A stretch of 64,000 nt of DNA from Paralithodes platypus (Eukaryota; Arthropoda; Malacostraca; Decapoda; Lithodidae). The first letter of the stretch is position 1. Each line of letters begins with the position of its first letter. The stretch covers positions 57,995,949 through 58,059,948 of the forward strand of contig CM064502.1 in NCBI GenBank assembly GCA_032716605.1, read 5' to 3'. Below are positions 32,610-44,205 of this stretch, piece by piece. Position numbers and translations under genes: made by a program. The notes beneath the pieces are model-generated. The model did no database searches. It was not told the DNA's origin and saw only the letters and a list, made by a program, of their open reading frames with translations.

Positions 32610-35600
32610 TGGTAAGTTCTTCTTTGCTGAATCCCACGGCGGTAAGTTCTCCTTTGCTGAATCCCGTGGCGGTAAGTTCTTTACAGATTGTGAGGCGGTA
32701 AGTTCTTAACCCTCTCACGACCATATGACTCAGAGGTTGCCAGATTAGCAATAAGAAATTGTTCTCTCACTCTTATAATTACCTCTCCAAAATTAGTTTT
32801 CTGCCCACAGCCAACTCAAAGACAACTGCAGAGGTTAAAGTAACTAAACTAAAGGTTTCTAAATACCCCTGATGGTAACAAAGGCTTTAAAGTATCCCTA
32901 ATAGGCTCAAAATTGCGTGAAGAACGTGAGTGGGTTAATTCTTTTACAGATTGTGGCGGCAAATTCTTCTTGCGTTGAATCCCGTGGCGGTAAGTTCGTC
33001 TTTGCAGAATCCAGAGGCGGTAAGTTCTTTGCTGAATCCCGTGGTGATAAGTTCTTCTTTACAGATTGTGTAACGGCAAGTCCTTCTTTGTTGTCCCTTG
33101 GCGGTAAGTTGTTCTTTGCTGAATCCCGTGGCAGTAAGTTGTTTTAGGTTGTGTGGTATGTTTTTCTTTACAGATTGAGAGGTGGCAAGTTCTTTGAATA
33201 CTGTGGTGGAAAGGTAGTCTTTGAATCCCGTGGCGGTAAGTTCTTTTACAGATTGTATGGCAGTAAGTTAATCTTGGCATAATCCCGAGACGGTAAGTTC
33301 TTTGCTGAATCCCGTGGCGGTAAGTTCTTTACAGATTGTGTGTCTATAATTTCTCTACAGATTGTGAGGCGGTAAGTTCTTAATTCTTTACAGATTGTGG
33401 CGTAAAATTCTTCTGGCGTTTAATCCTATGGCGGTAAGTTCTTTGGTGAATCCCGTGGCGGTAAGTTATTTTACAGATTGTATGGCGGTTCTTTTCAGAA
33501 TCCCGAGGCGGTAAGTTCTCCTTTACAGAATCCCGTGGTGGTAAGTTCTCCTTTACAGAATCCTGCGGTGGTAAGTTCTCCTTTACAGAATCCCGTGGTG
33601 GTAAGTTCTCCTTTACAGAATCCCGCGGTGGTAAGTTCTCCTTTACAGAATCCCGCGGTGGTAAGTTCTCCTTTACAGAATCCTGCGGTGGTAAGTTCTC
33701 CTTTACAGAATCCCGCGGTGGTAAGTTCTCCTTTACAGAATCCTGCGGTGGTAAGTTCTCCTTTACAGAATCCTGCGGTGGTAAGTTCTCCTTTACAGAA
33801 TCCTGCGGTGGTAAGTTCTCCTTTACAGAATCCTGCGGTGGTAAGTTCTCCTTTACAGAATCCTGCGGTGGTAAGTTCTCCTTTACAGAATCCTGCGGTG
33901 GTAAGTTCTCCTTTACAGAATCCTGCGGTGGTAAGTTCTCCTTTACAGAATCCTGCGGTGGTAAGTTCTCCTTTACAGAATCCTGCGGTGGTAAGTTCTC
34001 CTTTACAGAATCCTGCGGTGGTAAGTTCTCCTTTACAGAATCCTGCGGTGGTAAGTTCTCCTTTACAGAATCCTGCGGTGGTAAGTTCTCCTTTACAGAA
34101 TCCTGCGGTGGTAAGTTCTCCTTTACAGAATCCTGCGGTGGTAAGTTCTCCTTTACAGAATCCTGCGGTGGTAAGTTCTCCTTTACAGAATCCTGCGGTG
34201 GTAAGTTCTCCTTTACAGAATCCTGCGGTGGTAAGTTCTCCTTTACAGATTGTGTAGCGGCAAGTCCTTTGCTGAATCCCGTGGCAGTAAGTTGTTTTAG
34301 ATTGTGTGGTAAGTTTTTTTTTACAGATTGAGAGGTGGCAAGTTCTTTGAATCCCGTGGTGGAAAGATAGTGTTTGAATCCTGTGGCGGTAAGTTCTTTT
34401 ACAGATTGTATGGCGGTAAGTTAATCTTGGCATAATCCCGAGACGGTAAGTTCTTTGCTGAATCCCGTGGCGGTAAGTTCTTTACAGATTGTGTGTCGAT
34501 AATTTCTCTACAGATTGTGAGGCGGTAAGTTCTTAATTCTTTACAGATTGTGAGGCGGTAAGTTCTTAATTCTTTACAGATTGTGAGGCGGTAAGTTCTT
34601 AATTCTTTACAGATTGTGAGGCGGTAAGTTCTTAATTCTTTACAGATTGTGAGGTGGTAAGTTCTTAATTTTTTACAGATTGTGGTGTAAAATTCTTCTG
34701 GCGTTAAATCCTGTGGCGGTAAGTTATTTTACAGATTGTATGGCGTTTCTTTTCAGAATCCCGAGGCGGTAAGTTCTCCTTTACAGAATCCCGTGGCGGT
34801 AAGTTCTCCTTTTCAGAATCCCGAGGTGGTAAGTTCTCCTTTACAGAATCCCAAGGCGGTAAGTTCTCCTTTACAGAATCCCGAGGCGGTAAGTTCTCCT
34901 TTACAGAATCCCGAGGCGGTAAGTTCTCCTTTACAGAATCCCGAGGCGGTAAGTTCTCCTTTACAGAATCCCGAGGCGGTAAGTTCTTTACAGAATCCCG
35001 AGGCGGTAAGTTCTCCTTTACAGAATCCAGAGGCGGTAAGTTCTCCTTTACAGAATCCAGAGGCAGTAAGTTCTCCTTTACAGAATCCCGAGGCGGTAAG
35101 TTCTCCTTTACAGAATCCCGAGGCGGTAAGTTCTCCTTTACAGAATCCCGAGGCGGTAAGTTCTCCTTTACAGAATCCCGAGGCGGTAAGTTCTCCTTTA
35201 CAGAATCCCGAGGCGGTAAGTTCTCCTTTACAGAATCCCGAGGCGGTAAGTTCTCCTTTACAGAATCCCGAGGCGGTAAGTTCTCCTTTACAGAATCCCG
35301 AGGCGGTAAGTTCTCCTTTACAGAATCCCGAGGCGGTAAGTTCTCCTTTACAGAATCCCGAGGCAGTAAGTTCTCCTTTACAGAATCCCGAGGCAGTAAG
35401 TTCTCCTTTACAGAATCCTGTGGTGTTAAGTTCTCCTTTACAGAATCCCGAGGCAGTAAGTTCTCCTTTACAGAATCCCGAGGCAGTAAGTTCTCCTTTA
35501 CAGAATCCTGTAGTGGTAAGTTCTCCTTTACGGAATCCCGCGGTGGTAAGTTCTCCTTTACGGAATCCCGCGGCGGTAAGTTCTCCTTTACGGAATCCCG

Positions 35601-36770
35601 CGGCGGTAAGTTCTCCTTTACGGAATCCCGCGGCGGTAAGTTCTCCTTTACGGAATCCCGCGGTGGTAAGTGCTCCTTTACGGAATCCTGCGGTGGTGAG
35701 TTCTCCTATACGGAATCCCGCGGTGGTGAGTTCTCCTTTACGGAATCCCGCGGTGGTGAATTCTCCTTTACGGAATCCCGCGGTGGTGAGTTCTCCTTTA
35801 CGGAATCCCGCGGTGGTGAGTTCTCCTTTACGGAATCCCGCGGTGGTGAGTTCTCCTTTACGGAATCCCGCGGTGGTGAGTTCTCCTTTACGGAATCCCG
35901 CGGTGGTGAGTTCTCCTTTACGGAATCCCGCGGTGGTGAGTTCTCCTTTACGGAATCCCGCGGTGGTGAGTTCTCCTTTACGGAATCCCGCGGTGGTCAG
36001 TTCTCCTTTACGGAATCCCGCGGTGGGAAGTTCTCCTTTGCAGAATCCCGTGGTGGTAAGTTCTCCTTTGCAGAATCCTGTGGTGGTAAGTTCTCCTTTG
36101 CAGAATCCTGTGGTGGTAAGTTCTCCTTTGCAGAATCCTGTGGTGGTAAGTTTAGAATCCTGTGGTGGTAAGTTCTCCTTTGTAGAATCCTGTGGTGGTA
36201 AGTTCTCCTTTGCAGAATCCTGTGGTGGCAAGTTCTTTGCAGAATCCTGTGGTGGCAAGTTCTTTGCAGAATCCTGTGGTGGTAAGTTCTTTACAGAATC
36301 CAGAGGCTGTGAATTCTTTTAGATTGTGTGGTAGGTATTTTTTTTTTAGACAGAGGTGGTAAGTTCATCTTTGCTGACTCCCGTGGCGGTAAGTTCTTTT
36401 ACAGACTGTATGGCGGTAAGTTCTTTGCTGGATCCCGAGGTGATAAGTTCTTTTTTACAGATTGAGGCAGTAAGTTCTTCACAGATGGAGACGCGGGAAG
36501 TTCTTAATTTCCGAATCCCAAGGCTGTAAGTTCGCCTTGGCAGATTGTAAGTTCTTTACATATTGTTCTTTGCAGATTGCGAGGTGGTAAGTTCTCTACA
36601 GATAGCGAGGCAGGAAGTTCTTTTGCCGATTTGTAAAAGTCCAGGAAGTTCTTAATTTTGGATACTCGGCAGCGGGAAGTTCTTTGCAGATGGTGAAATT
36701 CGGTAACTTCACCTTTGCCGAATGCGGAAAGTTCTTTACAGAATACGAAGGCGATAATTTAGTTTTAATA
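32610..36770 (+). repeat. Splice-site satellite: >100 tandem units of GTAAGT...ACAG type
   Basis: The canonical 30-bp unit is GTAAGTTCTCCTTTACAG plus a 12-bp AATCCYGNGGYG block. The first part is a perfect donor hexamer (GTAAGT), a pyrimidine tract and a CAG acceptor, so each unit reads as an 18-nt intron-like piece joined to a 12-nt exon-like piece. The two most regular blocks are about 33505-34250 (about 25 units) and 34760-36050 (about 43 units). Flanking units are diverged, with ATTGTGTGGCG or ATTGTGAGGCG as the exon-like part and spacers of varying length. Because 30 is divisible by 3 the array is open in frame on both strands (NPAVVSSPLQ on plus, CKGELTTAGF on minus); I treat these as by-products, not genes. 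One MITE interrupts the array at 32706-32937. Confidence 0.93.
32706..32937. mobile_element. TTAA MITE inserted in the splice-site satellite
   Basis: TTAA at 32706-32709 and 32934-32937. The ends CCCTCTCACGACC and, inverted, CCCACTCACGTTC resemble those of the copy at 37009-37243, which is in opposite orientation. Satellite sequence continues across the insertion: GTAAGTTC before TTAA and TTCTTTTACAG after it. Several undisrupted units contain GTAAGTTCTTAATTCTTTAC, the expected empty site (near 33375, 34525, 34560). Confidence 0.85.
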
Positions 36771-37008
36771 TTAGAGCTCGGTTTCTAGTTATGTCTAATA
36801 CACAGTAACTGAAACTTAATTTTCAGTAAACTTTATAAAATTATTTTGGAAAGTTAGCATACTGTACTTTATTAGTATTGTATTGGCTAAATTTATCTTT
36901 AAAACTTAAAAACTAAAGTTTACAAATAGGCTCCCCTTATTGAGCAGTTTTCAGACTAAAGGTAGATGAATCTGCTAAAACCTTGCGCATAATTTTTTTC
37001 ACTTTTAT

Positions 37009-37243
37009 TTAACCCTCTCAGACATGGGACGCAATTTTGAGCCTATTAGGGATACTTTAAAGCCTTTATTACCATCGGGGGTACATCCAAACCTTTAGTT
37101 TAGTTACTTAAACCTCTGCAGTTGTCTTTGAGTTGGCTGTGGGCAGAAAACTAATTTTGGAGAGTTAATTATAAGAGTGAGAGAACTCTATTTCTTATTG
37201 CTAATCTGGCAATCTCTGCATCATAAGAGTCTGAAGGGGTTAA
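37009..37243. mobile_element. TTAA MITE, inverted copy of 32706-32937
   Basis: TTAA at 37009-37012 and 37240-37243. The interior GCAATTTTGAGCCTATTAGG, GGGATACTTTAAAGCC and GCAGTTGTCTTTGAGTTGGC segments match the other copy inverted. It lies about 240 bp beyond the end of the satellite. Confidence 0.82.
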
Positions 37244-37402
37244 CATGCCTGTATTGGATACAATGCAGTCTTTGTATACTGAACAATTTTATCAGGCTTA
37301 ATATGGGGAAAATAAGAGTTTATGACTTTGGTCTTTTTAAGTCTATTTCCATAATCCATCTGAGGGGGTCCTAGACTGAATATGAGAATGCAAGAAACCT
37401 GA

Positions 37403-37569
37403 TGGATGTGCCAATGGAAGTCTTGGAGAGCCATGGATAATACTGTGCCTAATCGGCCATGTGTCCCGGGAGGAAGAGCTGTTCCCTCAGGTAGTCTGGT
37501 TTATCAAGCACTGGTAACACTTCCTCGGGACGCAGCATTCGCCGATGCTGCTGACAGCCAGAGCCATAG
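37403..37569 (+). CDS. Tentative coding exon, unknown product
   Basis: A GC-rich segment in AT-rich surroundings is open from 37403 and contains ATG at 37433 in a good context (agccATGG). About 45 codons follow, with a start resembling MDNTVPNRPCVPGGRAVPSG, running into a donor-like CATAG|GTAAT at 37569/37570; intronic reading would stop at TAA 37571-37573. No protein family recognised. An untranslated exon or chance frame is equally possible. Confidence 0.25.
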
Positions 37570-37598
37570 GTAATTTATAAGCATTTAACTGAATTTTC

Positions 37599-37792
37599 TT
37601 AACCCCTTCAGCACAATGACTTATTCTAGTTACCATTAGACTATTTTTAGCTTGTCTACCTTTAGAACTCCAAGTGGTAAATTTCTATCTCCATAATTCC
37701 TCTAACACAGGTCCTTCTTAAACTGCATATTGCATAGGTCTATTTTAGCCATAGTCTAACTTAAAAAGGCATCCTTGTGCTGAAAGGGTTAA
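37599..37792. mobile_element. TTAA-flanked MITE, CCCCTTCA-ended family
   Basis: TTAA at 37599-37602 and 37789-37792. The ends CCCCTTCAGCACAATGA and, inverted, CCCTTTCAGCACAAGGA match at most positions. It includes the dispersed word GTCCTTCTTAAACTGCATAT. Similar ends are at 14972-15180. Confidence 0.72.
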
Positions 37793-38949
37793 AAAAATTG
37801 GTAAAACTATCTAATTTGCATTACTTTAATATTCACCGCAAAGTAACTCCAATATGGGGAATTCATTGTACTGTAATCTAATTTTGACTAGTATTATTTT
37901 AGTTGTTTTAAATTAAAAGAATCTTTTTGATTTGCCCCTTTACTCTTAATTCTTTACTTTCGTAGTGCTGATAATGAATTAAATCATTTGGAAAATTAAA
38001 GTTGCTCTTTAATTAGAAATGGGGATTGTAATATCTGTACGCAACGCTCCTTCCTAAAATTTGATTTTGCTTTATTCCTTTTCATAATCTTCAAACCAAA
38101 TTTACCTACTTGGACGCCCTGCCAGATTCCTCCTGCCCGTAATGCTGGACGGTGTAAGAGACGGATGAGCACTACCTTAACTGCCCTCGCTTCTATTGCC
38201 ATCGGACCCTTCATTGCTACAGCCACCTCCTTGTTGGAATCTGACTTTACACACCCTGCAGCCTCTTTGTTTGGAATCTGACCTCTCTCACAGCTTCATC
38301 TTGTTTGGAATCGGACTGCAGCCTAGTCTCTTTTGGAATCTTTACTTCACCCTCCCTGTTCGCGGTGGCTGTGACGTGGACTCTGGCCTCCATGACTGGT
38401 ATGAAGCGCACAAAGATCTTCGTGGGGCGTTGGGTTACTTCGGCACCTGTGATTCCCTACCGGTGCTGTTTGGGTCCGCCTGGGGCTCCCTCAGTGGTGG
38501 ACTGGTAGGGTTTATTAGTCAAACTCTAACAGCCCTTCAATCAAGAATCTAAAGCTACTCAAACCGCTTTCTCTCCCTCAAACTCCTCTTCTCCCTTCTC
38601 TACACCCTTCAGAAATTAGGAACGGAAGTTTCTAAGAAGTGCCGTTATAAAGGCTTATCCCTCCATACCTTGACCCGAGATCATGGTTCGGGACTGGAGA
38701 GTACTGTATGTGGGAATTTAGAGTAAATTTAGTTTCTATTTTTAAATTAAAACTAACGCGGACTGAACAGAAGTTCTAATGTAGAAAGTTTTAAAAGTTA
38801 AATTACTGGTAGAGTAGCCTAATTAACTTTGTATTCTAATATTTAATTTTTTATAATATTATACTGTACTTTTAGAAAGATTTTTTGTTCCATAGGCTCT
38901 CAAAACATAAAAAGTAACTGATTTGTATATTTTGTGTATACAGTACTGT
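37793..38949. other. Spacer with a GC-rich patch
   Basis: About 38100-38520 is GC-richer and contains several TTGTTTGGAATCTGA-like direct repeats near 38230-38340. An acceptor-like TTCATTGCTACAG ends near 38222 and a donor-like CTGGTAGGG lies near 38503. A 118-codon frame crosses it without a recognised family. A transcript exon is possible but not shown. Confidence 0.35.
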
Positions 38950-40625
38950 ACTTTGAATATCTCCCAATGTTTACTAAACCTTCTCGCTCTGGTGTAGTGT
39001 GGACTGCCGAGAGTGACTTGTTGGATGGAAGTAAGCCTTGAGGTATAGAACTGATGTGGGCCTGGAGGATTGTTGGACGGATGTGCTTGGCTTGTGACTT
39101 GTTGGCCAATGGATGGTGGAAGTGTTAGGCATGGTGATGGACGGTGGGCTTGGTAATGGACGGATGTGGGCTTGGGGACTTTTTTGATGGATGTAGGATG
39201 GACGGTGGCCTTGGAGATGGACGGATGTGGCCTTGGAGATGGACAGATGTGGCCTTTGTGTTGGATGGATGGAGGAAGCATTGGGCATGGTGTGGACGGA
39301 AGTGAATCGACCAACCTCCCCTCCCACTCTAAGGCAGAAACTAGGATAAGAGACTAGGCATCCTGTGGGGAACAAAGTGGAAGAATTCTAGAAGACTAAT
39401 ATTCGGTTAGTATTTCGTACTTTGCTTTGACATTAACATTTGCGTATCCTACTGATTACCTATAATTAATGAGCCTAGTAATTCTCACTAACTGGCATGA
39501 ACTTTATCGAAGAATTAAAGCCTATACTGTACATTCAATATCTGTAATTGTTGTAAATCTTTTGCTCTTATCAGGTGTGATGTGGACTGCCGAGGGAGAC
39601 TTGTTGGCGGATGTGGGCTTGGTGATAATGGACAGATGTGCTGGGGCAAGTGGTGAATGGACGGTGGGCCTGGTAGTCATTGACAGAAGTGGCATTGGAC
39701 AGATGGACGGAAGACTTTCTGGGCATGGTGTGGACAGACGTGAGCCTTGTGGTGAGCTGGACGGATTAAGTGTCTGGATACTGATGGACGTAGTGGACCT
39801 GGAGGAGAGCTGGACGGATGTGGGCATGGTGTTTGATGGATGTAGGATGTGTTGGGCCTGGTGTGGACTTTAATCGACCTACCCCTCTCCCTTCACACCT
39901 TGAAGAGTGGAGATTTGGATAAGGGGCCCAAGGAATCCTGTGGAGAGCCCGGAAGAAAAATTCTAGATGACTAGTATTGCGTAGATTTATATTTTAACTT
40001 TTAGTACAGTTTATTTGGTTTTAATTTTATGGTGGCAACTATTCTACCCATTTAAAACTCTATTAATCCTCTTTGCTACCATATATCCTTCCTCAGCTTC
40101 ACAAAATGTCTAAATATAGCTAGTATAGTACTGCAATAATCCGGTACTTTGACATCCAAAATTGCGGAACTAACAGATTGCCTTGAAATAAAGACTATTA
40201 ATTATCACTGTTTAGGATGAACTTTATTAAGAAATTAAATTTACTTTCAATCTCCCTAAATTTGTGTAAATCTTCTGTTTCATCGGGTGTGGTGTGGACT
40301 GCTGAGAGGGACTTGTTGATGGATGTGGGCCTGGTGGTGTTTTGGCCGGATGTGCTCTGCCTCGTGGTCTCTTGACAGATGTGGGCCTGGTGGTGTTTGA
40401 ACGGAGAAAGTGTTGGGCTTGGTGTTGGAAAGCTGGATGGTGGACATATTGGGCCTGGTATGGACGGAAGACTTCTTGTGCCTGGTGTGGACGGATGTGA
40501 GCCTGGTGTTGCGGGCTTAGTGTGATATTGTACGGAGGAATTGTTGGGCATGGTGTTGGACAAACGGAAGACTTGTCGGGCATGGTGATGGACGGACTTG
40601 ACAACCCTCCCCTCGCCTCGCAACC
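38950..40625 (+). repeat. Triplicated ~0.55-0.7-kb block with internal GGACGGATGTGGGC repeats
   Basis: Three blocks (about 38950-39400, 39480-39960, 40195-40690) each begin near GGTGTGGTGTGGACTGCYGA, preceded by AT-rich sequence. Each contains many imperfect 25-35-bp repeats around GGACGGATGTGGGCYTGGTG. Each ends in a CCTCCCCT region followed by GGATAAG and CATCCTGTGG or AATCCTGTGGAGAG. Spacing and order are conserved, so whole blocks were duplicated. Many open frames occur on both strands, as expected of GC-rich repeats. Confidence 0.7.
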
Positions 40626-40836
40626 TAGGGGACCGATGAGGATAAGGGACCGAAGGAATCCTGTGGAGAGCGCAGAGGAAGGACTCTTGAAGACTAATTA
40701 TAGGTTGGTATTTTGTTATTTGGTATTGGAACTCGTTCTGTATATACCAGCGATTTCCTCAAATTTATGATGGAAACTTTTAGACTATTTTATTCAGCTT
40801 ACAAAAGACTTTACCCATTAAAACTAAAGATCTCTT

Positions 40837-40999
40837 TTAACCCCTCTAGCTACCAAAACTCTCCCAACCTTCAATTTGTTTTTGTAAATATCTATATCGA
40901 TCTATATACTCAGGCTCAATCCCCACTTTTCTTTTATTTATTTTTTTGTAAATATAGCTAGAATAAAATGTAGAACTTCGCTGGTACAGAATGGGTTAA
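40837..40999. mobile_element. Probable TTAA-flanked MITE
   Basis: TTAA at 40837-40840 and 40996-40999, with ends CCCCTCTAGCTACCA and, inverted, CCCATTCTGTACCAGC. End similarity is limited. It contains TATACTCAGGCTCAATCCCC, which recurs near 61370. Confidence 0.5.
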
Positions 41000-41203
41000 G
41001 TATAAACTATAATTTTAGCTATACATATACAATAGGCCTAAAAACTACGAATTTAGCTTTAGTTTGACACTGTTTGAGTTCTAGAAGTTAGTGGTAAATA
41101 ATATTGGCATAATTATAACCAACACTAGTTTTTCAAAATGATTTAGCGTATAAGTAACACTCAGTTCTTAACATTAATCATAAATTACAAACTCAAATAA
41201 AAG

Positions 41204-41281
41204 CCTATGGTCCTCCCGGGATTTGAACTCTGGACACCACACCCAGAACATTAGCATCTAAACTATTACACAAACAGTTTA
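41204..41281 (-). mobile_element. tRNA-derived SINE, family B
   Basis: The minus strand reads GTGTAATAGTTTAGATGCTA, GTTCTGGGTGTGGTGTCC, a B-box region GTTCAAATCCCGGGAGGACC. The better copy is at 44293-44390. Confidence 0.65.
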
Positions 41282-41906
41282 AAAGGCTAGGATAGAAAAT
41301 GGCAAGAGATCTGTATAACTAATATATTTACTGCACAATATTCTAAATATAGCTAGAAAAAATAGACTTTGCCGGTACAGAAAGAGTTAATTAAATTATA
41401 TGCTGGCAACTATTAGACTATTTTATTCGGCTTGCAAATGACGCCTACCCATTAAAAAGACTTGCTATGTATTAACAGTACAGTAATTAGATAATGCAGA
41501 GACTTAATACATTGCTATTATTCCATAAAGTATAGAAAAATCAGTTTTTCAAAGCATGTAGTGTATAAAAGGCTAGGATGGAAAATGGCAGGACTTCTGT
41601 ATAACTAACCTATTTTTTCTTTTACAGAGCCAGACTTCGCTTCTTCAACTAACATAGCTCAACTCTCAAAAGTCCTTCAAGAAAGTGCATGAAGAAATCT
41701 TCATATCGACAATAAACTTTTCAACTTCGCCTCCCCACTACACACCACTTCTGTAAATAAGGTTAGACAATTAGATAGGATATGTCAATCTTATGCTGGA
41801 TTTGTTGTTTTTATATAAATGATAGTCTTTTGTTCGAACTGTTGGAATCTGGGTTGCATATGCTGGTTAAAAATTACCCTTACCCCTCCCTTTTAAAACC
41901 GAAAGT

Positions 41907-42270
41907 AATCTGTATATAGTATCCCTTCCCACCACCATAAAGTATATAGTATCTGTATATAGTATCCCTTCCCACCACCATAAAGTATATAGTATCCCTT
42001 CCCACCACCATAAAGTATATAGTATCCCTTCCCACCACCATAAAGTATATAGTATCCCTTCCCACCACCATAAAGTATATAGTATCCCTTCCCACCACCA
42101 TAAAGTATATAGTATCCCTTCCCACCACCATAAAGTAATCTGTATATAGTATCCCTTCCCACCACCATAAAGTAATCTGTATATAGTATCCCTTCCCACC
42201 ACCATAAAGTATATAGTATCCCTTCCCACCACCATAAAGTATATAGTATCCCTTCCCACCACCATAAAGA
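41907..42270 (+). repeat. 30-bp minisatellite, 11 units
   Basis: Eleven copies of a unit containing AGTATCCCTTCCCACCACCA are separated by TAAAGTATAT; some units carry an extra AATCTGT insert (37 bp). The period is divisible by 3, which produces spurious minus-strand frames. Confidence 0.93.
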
Positions 42271-43389
42271 GAATAATCCTAATGAAATAAAGTAGTTTTG
42301 AAATTTGCTAAAGTTTAATATGTTGGTTTTAAATATAAATACATACTTTGCTATTACATTAGCAAATAGTTTTAAAGTATTGAAGTTCTGCCAAAATAGA
42401 GGCTTACACCATTTAAATAATTTAATATTGCATTGAAGTTTGATAAAATATACATAATTTTAATACTTTGCTATTGCATTAGCAAGTTAAAGTTCAAAGT
42501 TAATTTATTTATAAAGTTTAAATTAATCTAGTTTTAAATTTAAAATAAAATTTCCTTATCAAAGAATTTAAGCTTACCTGCAATGAAACTCCATACCGCA
42601 AAGAACCTATTTTTGTAACTCTTCAGTATGAACGCACCTTTACCATTTACCTAGAATGACTTGAGCAGGTACTTTGGCCCGATCTCAAAAATTACTTGAT
42701 AACCGAGGTAGCCCTTGATGGGGCCGCCATTTAAGACTAGAAACTGTAACTACAATCTGTGTGGACAAAACTGTCTACACTTTTATGTAATCAATAATCA
42801 GTTTAAGAAGGACTGGTTACTCAAAAGGTGAAATAGTTTTCGCCCTTCAAATGCTTAAACTGATGGTAGACAGTTTTGTGTGGGTATACTGAAGCAGTTT
42901 AAAATAATATTAATCCCGTTTGCTTAATTAAATCTCCAAAAATCTCAAGTTTGCTTAGTTTGCTCTGTAGACTTCAATAAAGCTTGAAACAAAGAACCCC
43001 TTTTACATTTGTCGATAGAAAATTTTCCCTATTTATATTATAATGTGTGCCCATGACTGCAACTTTATCACCAGTACATGTTGGGAAAAAGTATCCGCTT
43101 CTAGTACTGTACCGGATTATAAAGGTCTCTCCCATGGTGCCCTGAATCTTCCCCATTTTCATTACAATCTCCAAATCCAGCCTAACGTGATATATGCTCC
43201 ATAAACATGAATGTAGCCAAATGATATGCTTACAGGGTATACTTTAAAAAATTACCAGTTCGGAACATGTTAGGATACTTTATTAACCGTGTGTGATAGT
43301 GATGGAATAGGTACGGTTACGAAGGATTGTAATATTTTGGCATGATTTGATCGCGTAATGCTTAAACAAGGAGCTTTAATGTTAATTTT
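42271..43389. other. AT-rich intergenic region
   Basis: No gene, RNA or bounded element recognised. Short repeated phrases such as TACTTTGCTATTACATTAGC (near 42345) and TACTTTGCTATTGCATTAGC (near 42465) suggest local duplication. Confidence 0.45.
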
Positions 43390-43504
43390 CTTGATAACTT
43401 AATGCATAACTGCGTGGAATTTTTGAGTATCTAAGGTTCGAATCCTTGGAGTGACTAGTGTATTTGCTGATTTCATTGAGTTTAGAAGTAAAGTTGGTTG
43501 ATGA
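43390..43504 (+). mobile_element. SINE family A
   Basis: TTGATAACTTAATGCATAAC, a B box GGTTCGAATCC, CTTGGAGTG, then the tail TTTCATTGAGTTTAGAAGTA and GTTGGTTG. Plus orientation, promoter boxes recognisable. Confidence 0.75.
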
Positions 43505-44205
43505 ACAAATATGAATTTATAATTTTGCTTTTACCTCAGACACAATTTCAAAATAAATTTGTGCATTTTTAGGTAGAAAAATGGCTCGGCCAGAGGCCGG
43601 TTTCTCCTAAATTGTATGAATAATCTGAAAATTGCCAAAAAAAATGGGCAAATGTCCTAATGTTTAACTATCTTTTTAACAGTTTGATTAGTATTTAACT
43701 TGATGCAGTTTTTACCACCATACACTCCCTGCTGAATAGCTGGGCTAGGGTGGGTGCCCTGATCAGGGATTTCGTTAAACGGTATCACAGATTTATAGAA
43801 AATTTTTCACTAAATTTAAATCCAGACTTTAGTTAGTGCTTTATTGTAGTTTTCCTTAAATTTTATTCAGTTTATGAAGGGTCTATGGCATAAAAGAGTA
43901 TTTGATTCGTATTGATCTTTCCAAAGCTTAATAAAACTGTAAGGGTAGCTGTGATGAAGGTAAAATTAAAGTTATTAGATAATACCCAAATATTGCCAAA
44001 TCTTAAATCCCGTAACCTATCTACTAATCCAGAATGTGAATGGAGGAGTGCCAGAAGGGATCTGCCCCTTGTACAGTACTGCTACCCTGAAATAGGGATT
44101 GAATGCAGTAAGTTAGTTGACAAATTGATATTGGAACCGCGGAGCATATCTCTCGGGCGGGGAAGAATAGTTTTGGGTGGGGGATTAACTTCAAAATTAA
44201 AGTAT

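Noticed and set aside
33505..36050. CRISPR-like array
   Set aside because: There are no unique spacers: the whole 30-bp unit is repeated with slight variants, and the DNA is clearly eukaryotic.
33478..36322. Open frames of 259 and 528 codons (NPAVVSSPLQ-type decapeptides) as repetitive protein genes, plus antisense frames of 312 and 481 codons
   Set aside because: The repeat period is a multiple of 3 and the unit lacks stops on either strand, so both strands are open by construction. No promoter, leader or non-repetitive domain supports a protein.
41867..42265. Minus-strand 132-codon repetitive frame
   Set aside because: By-product of a 30/37-bp minisatellite.
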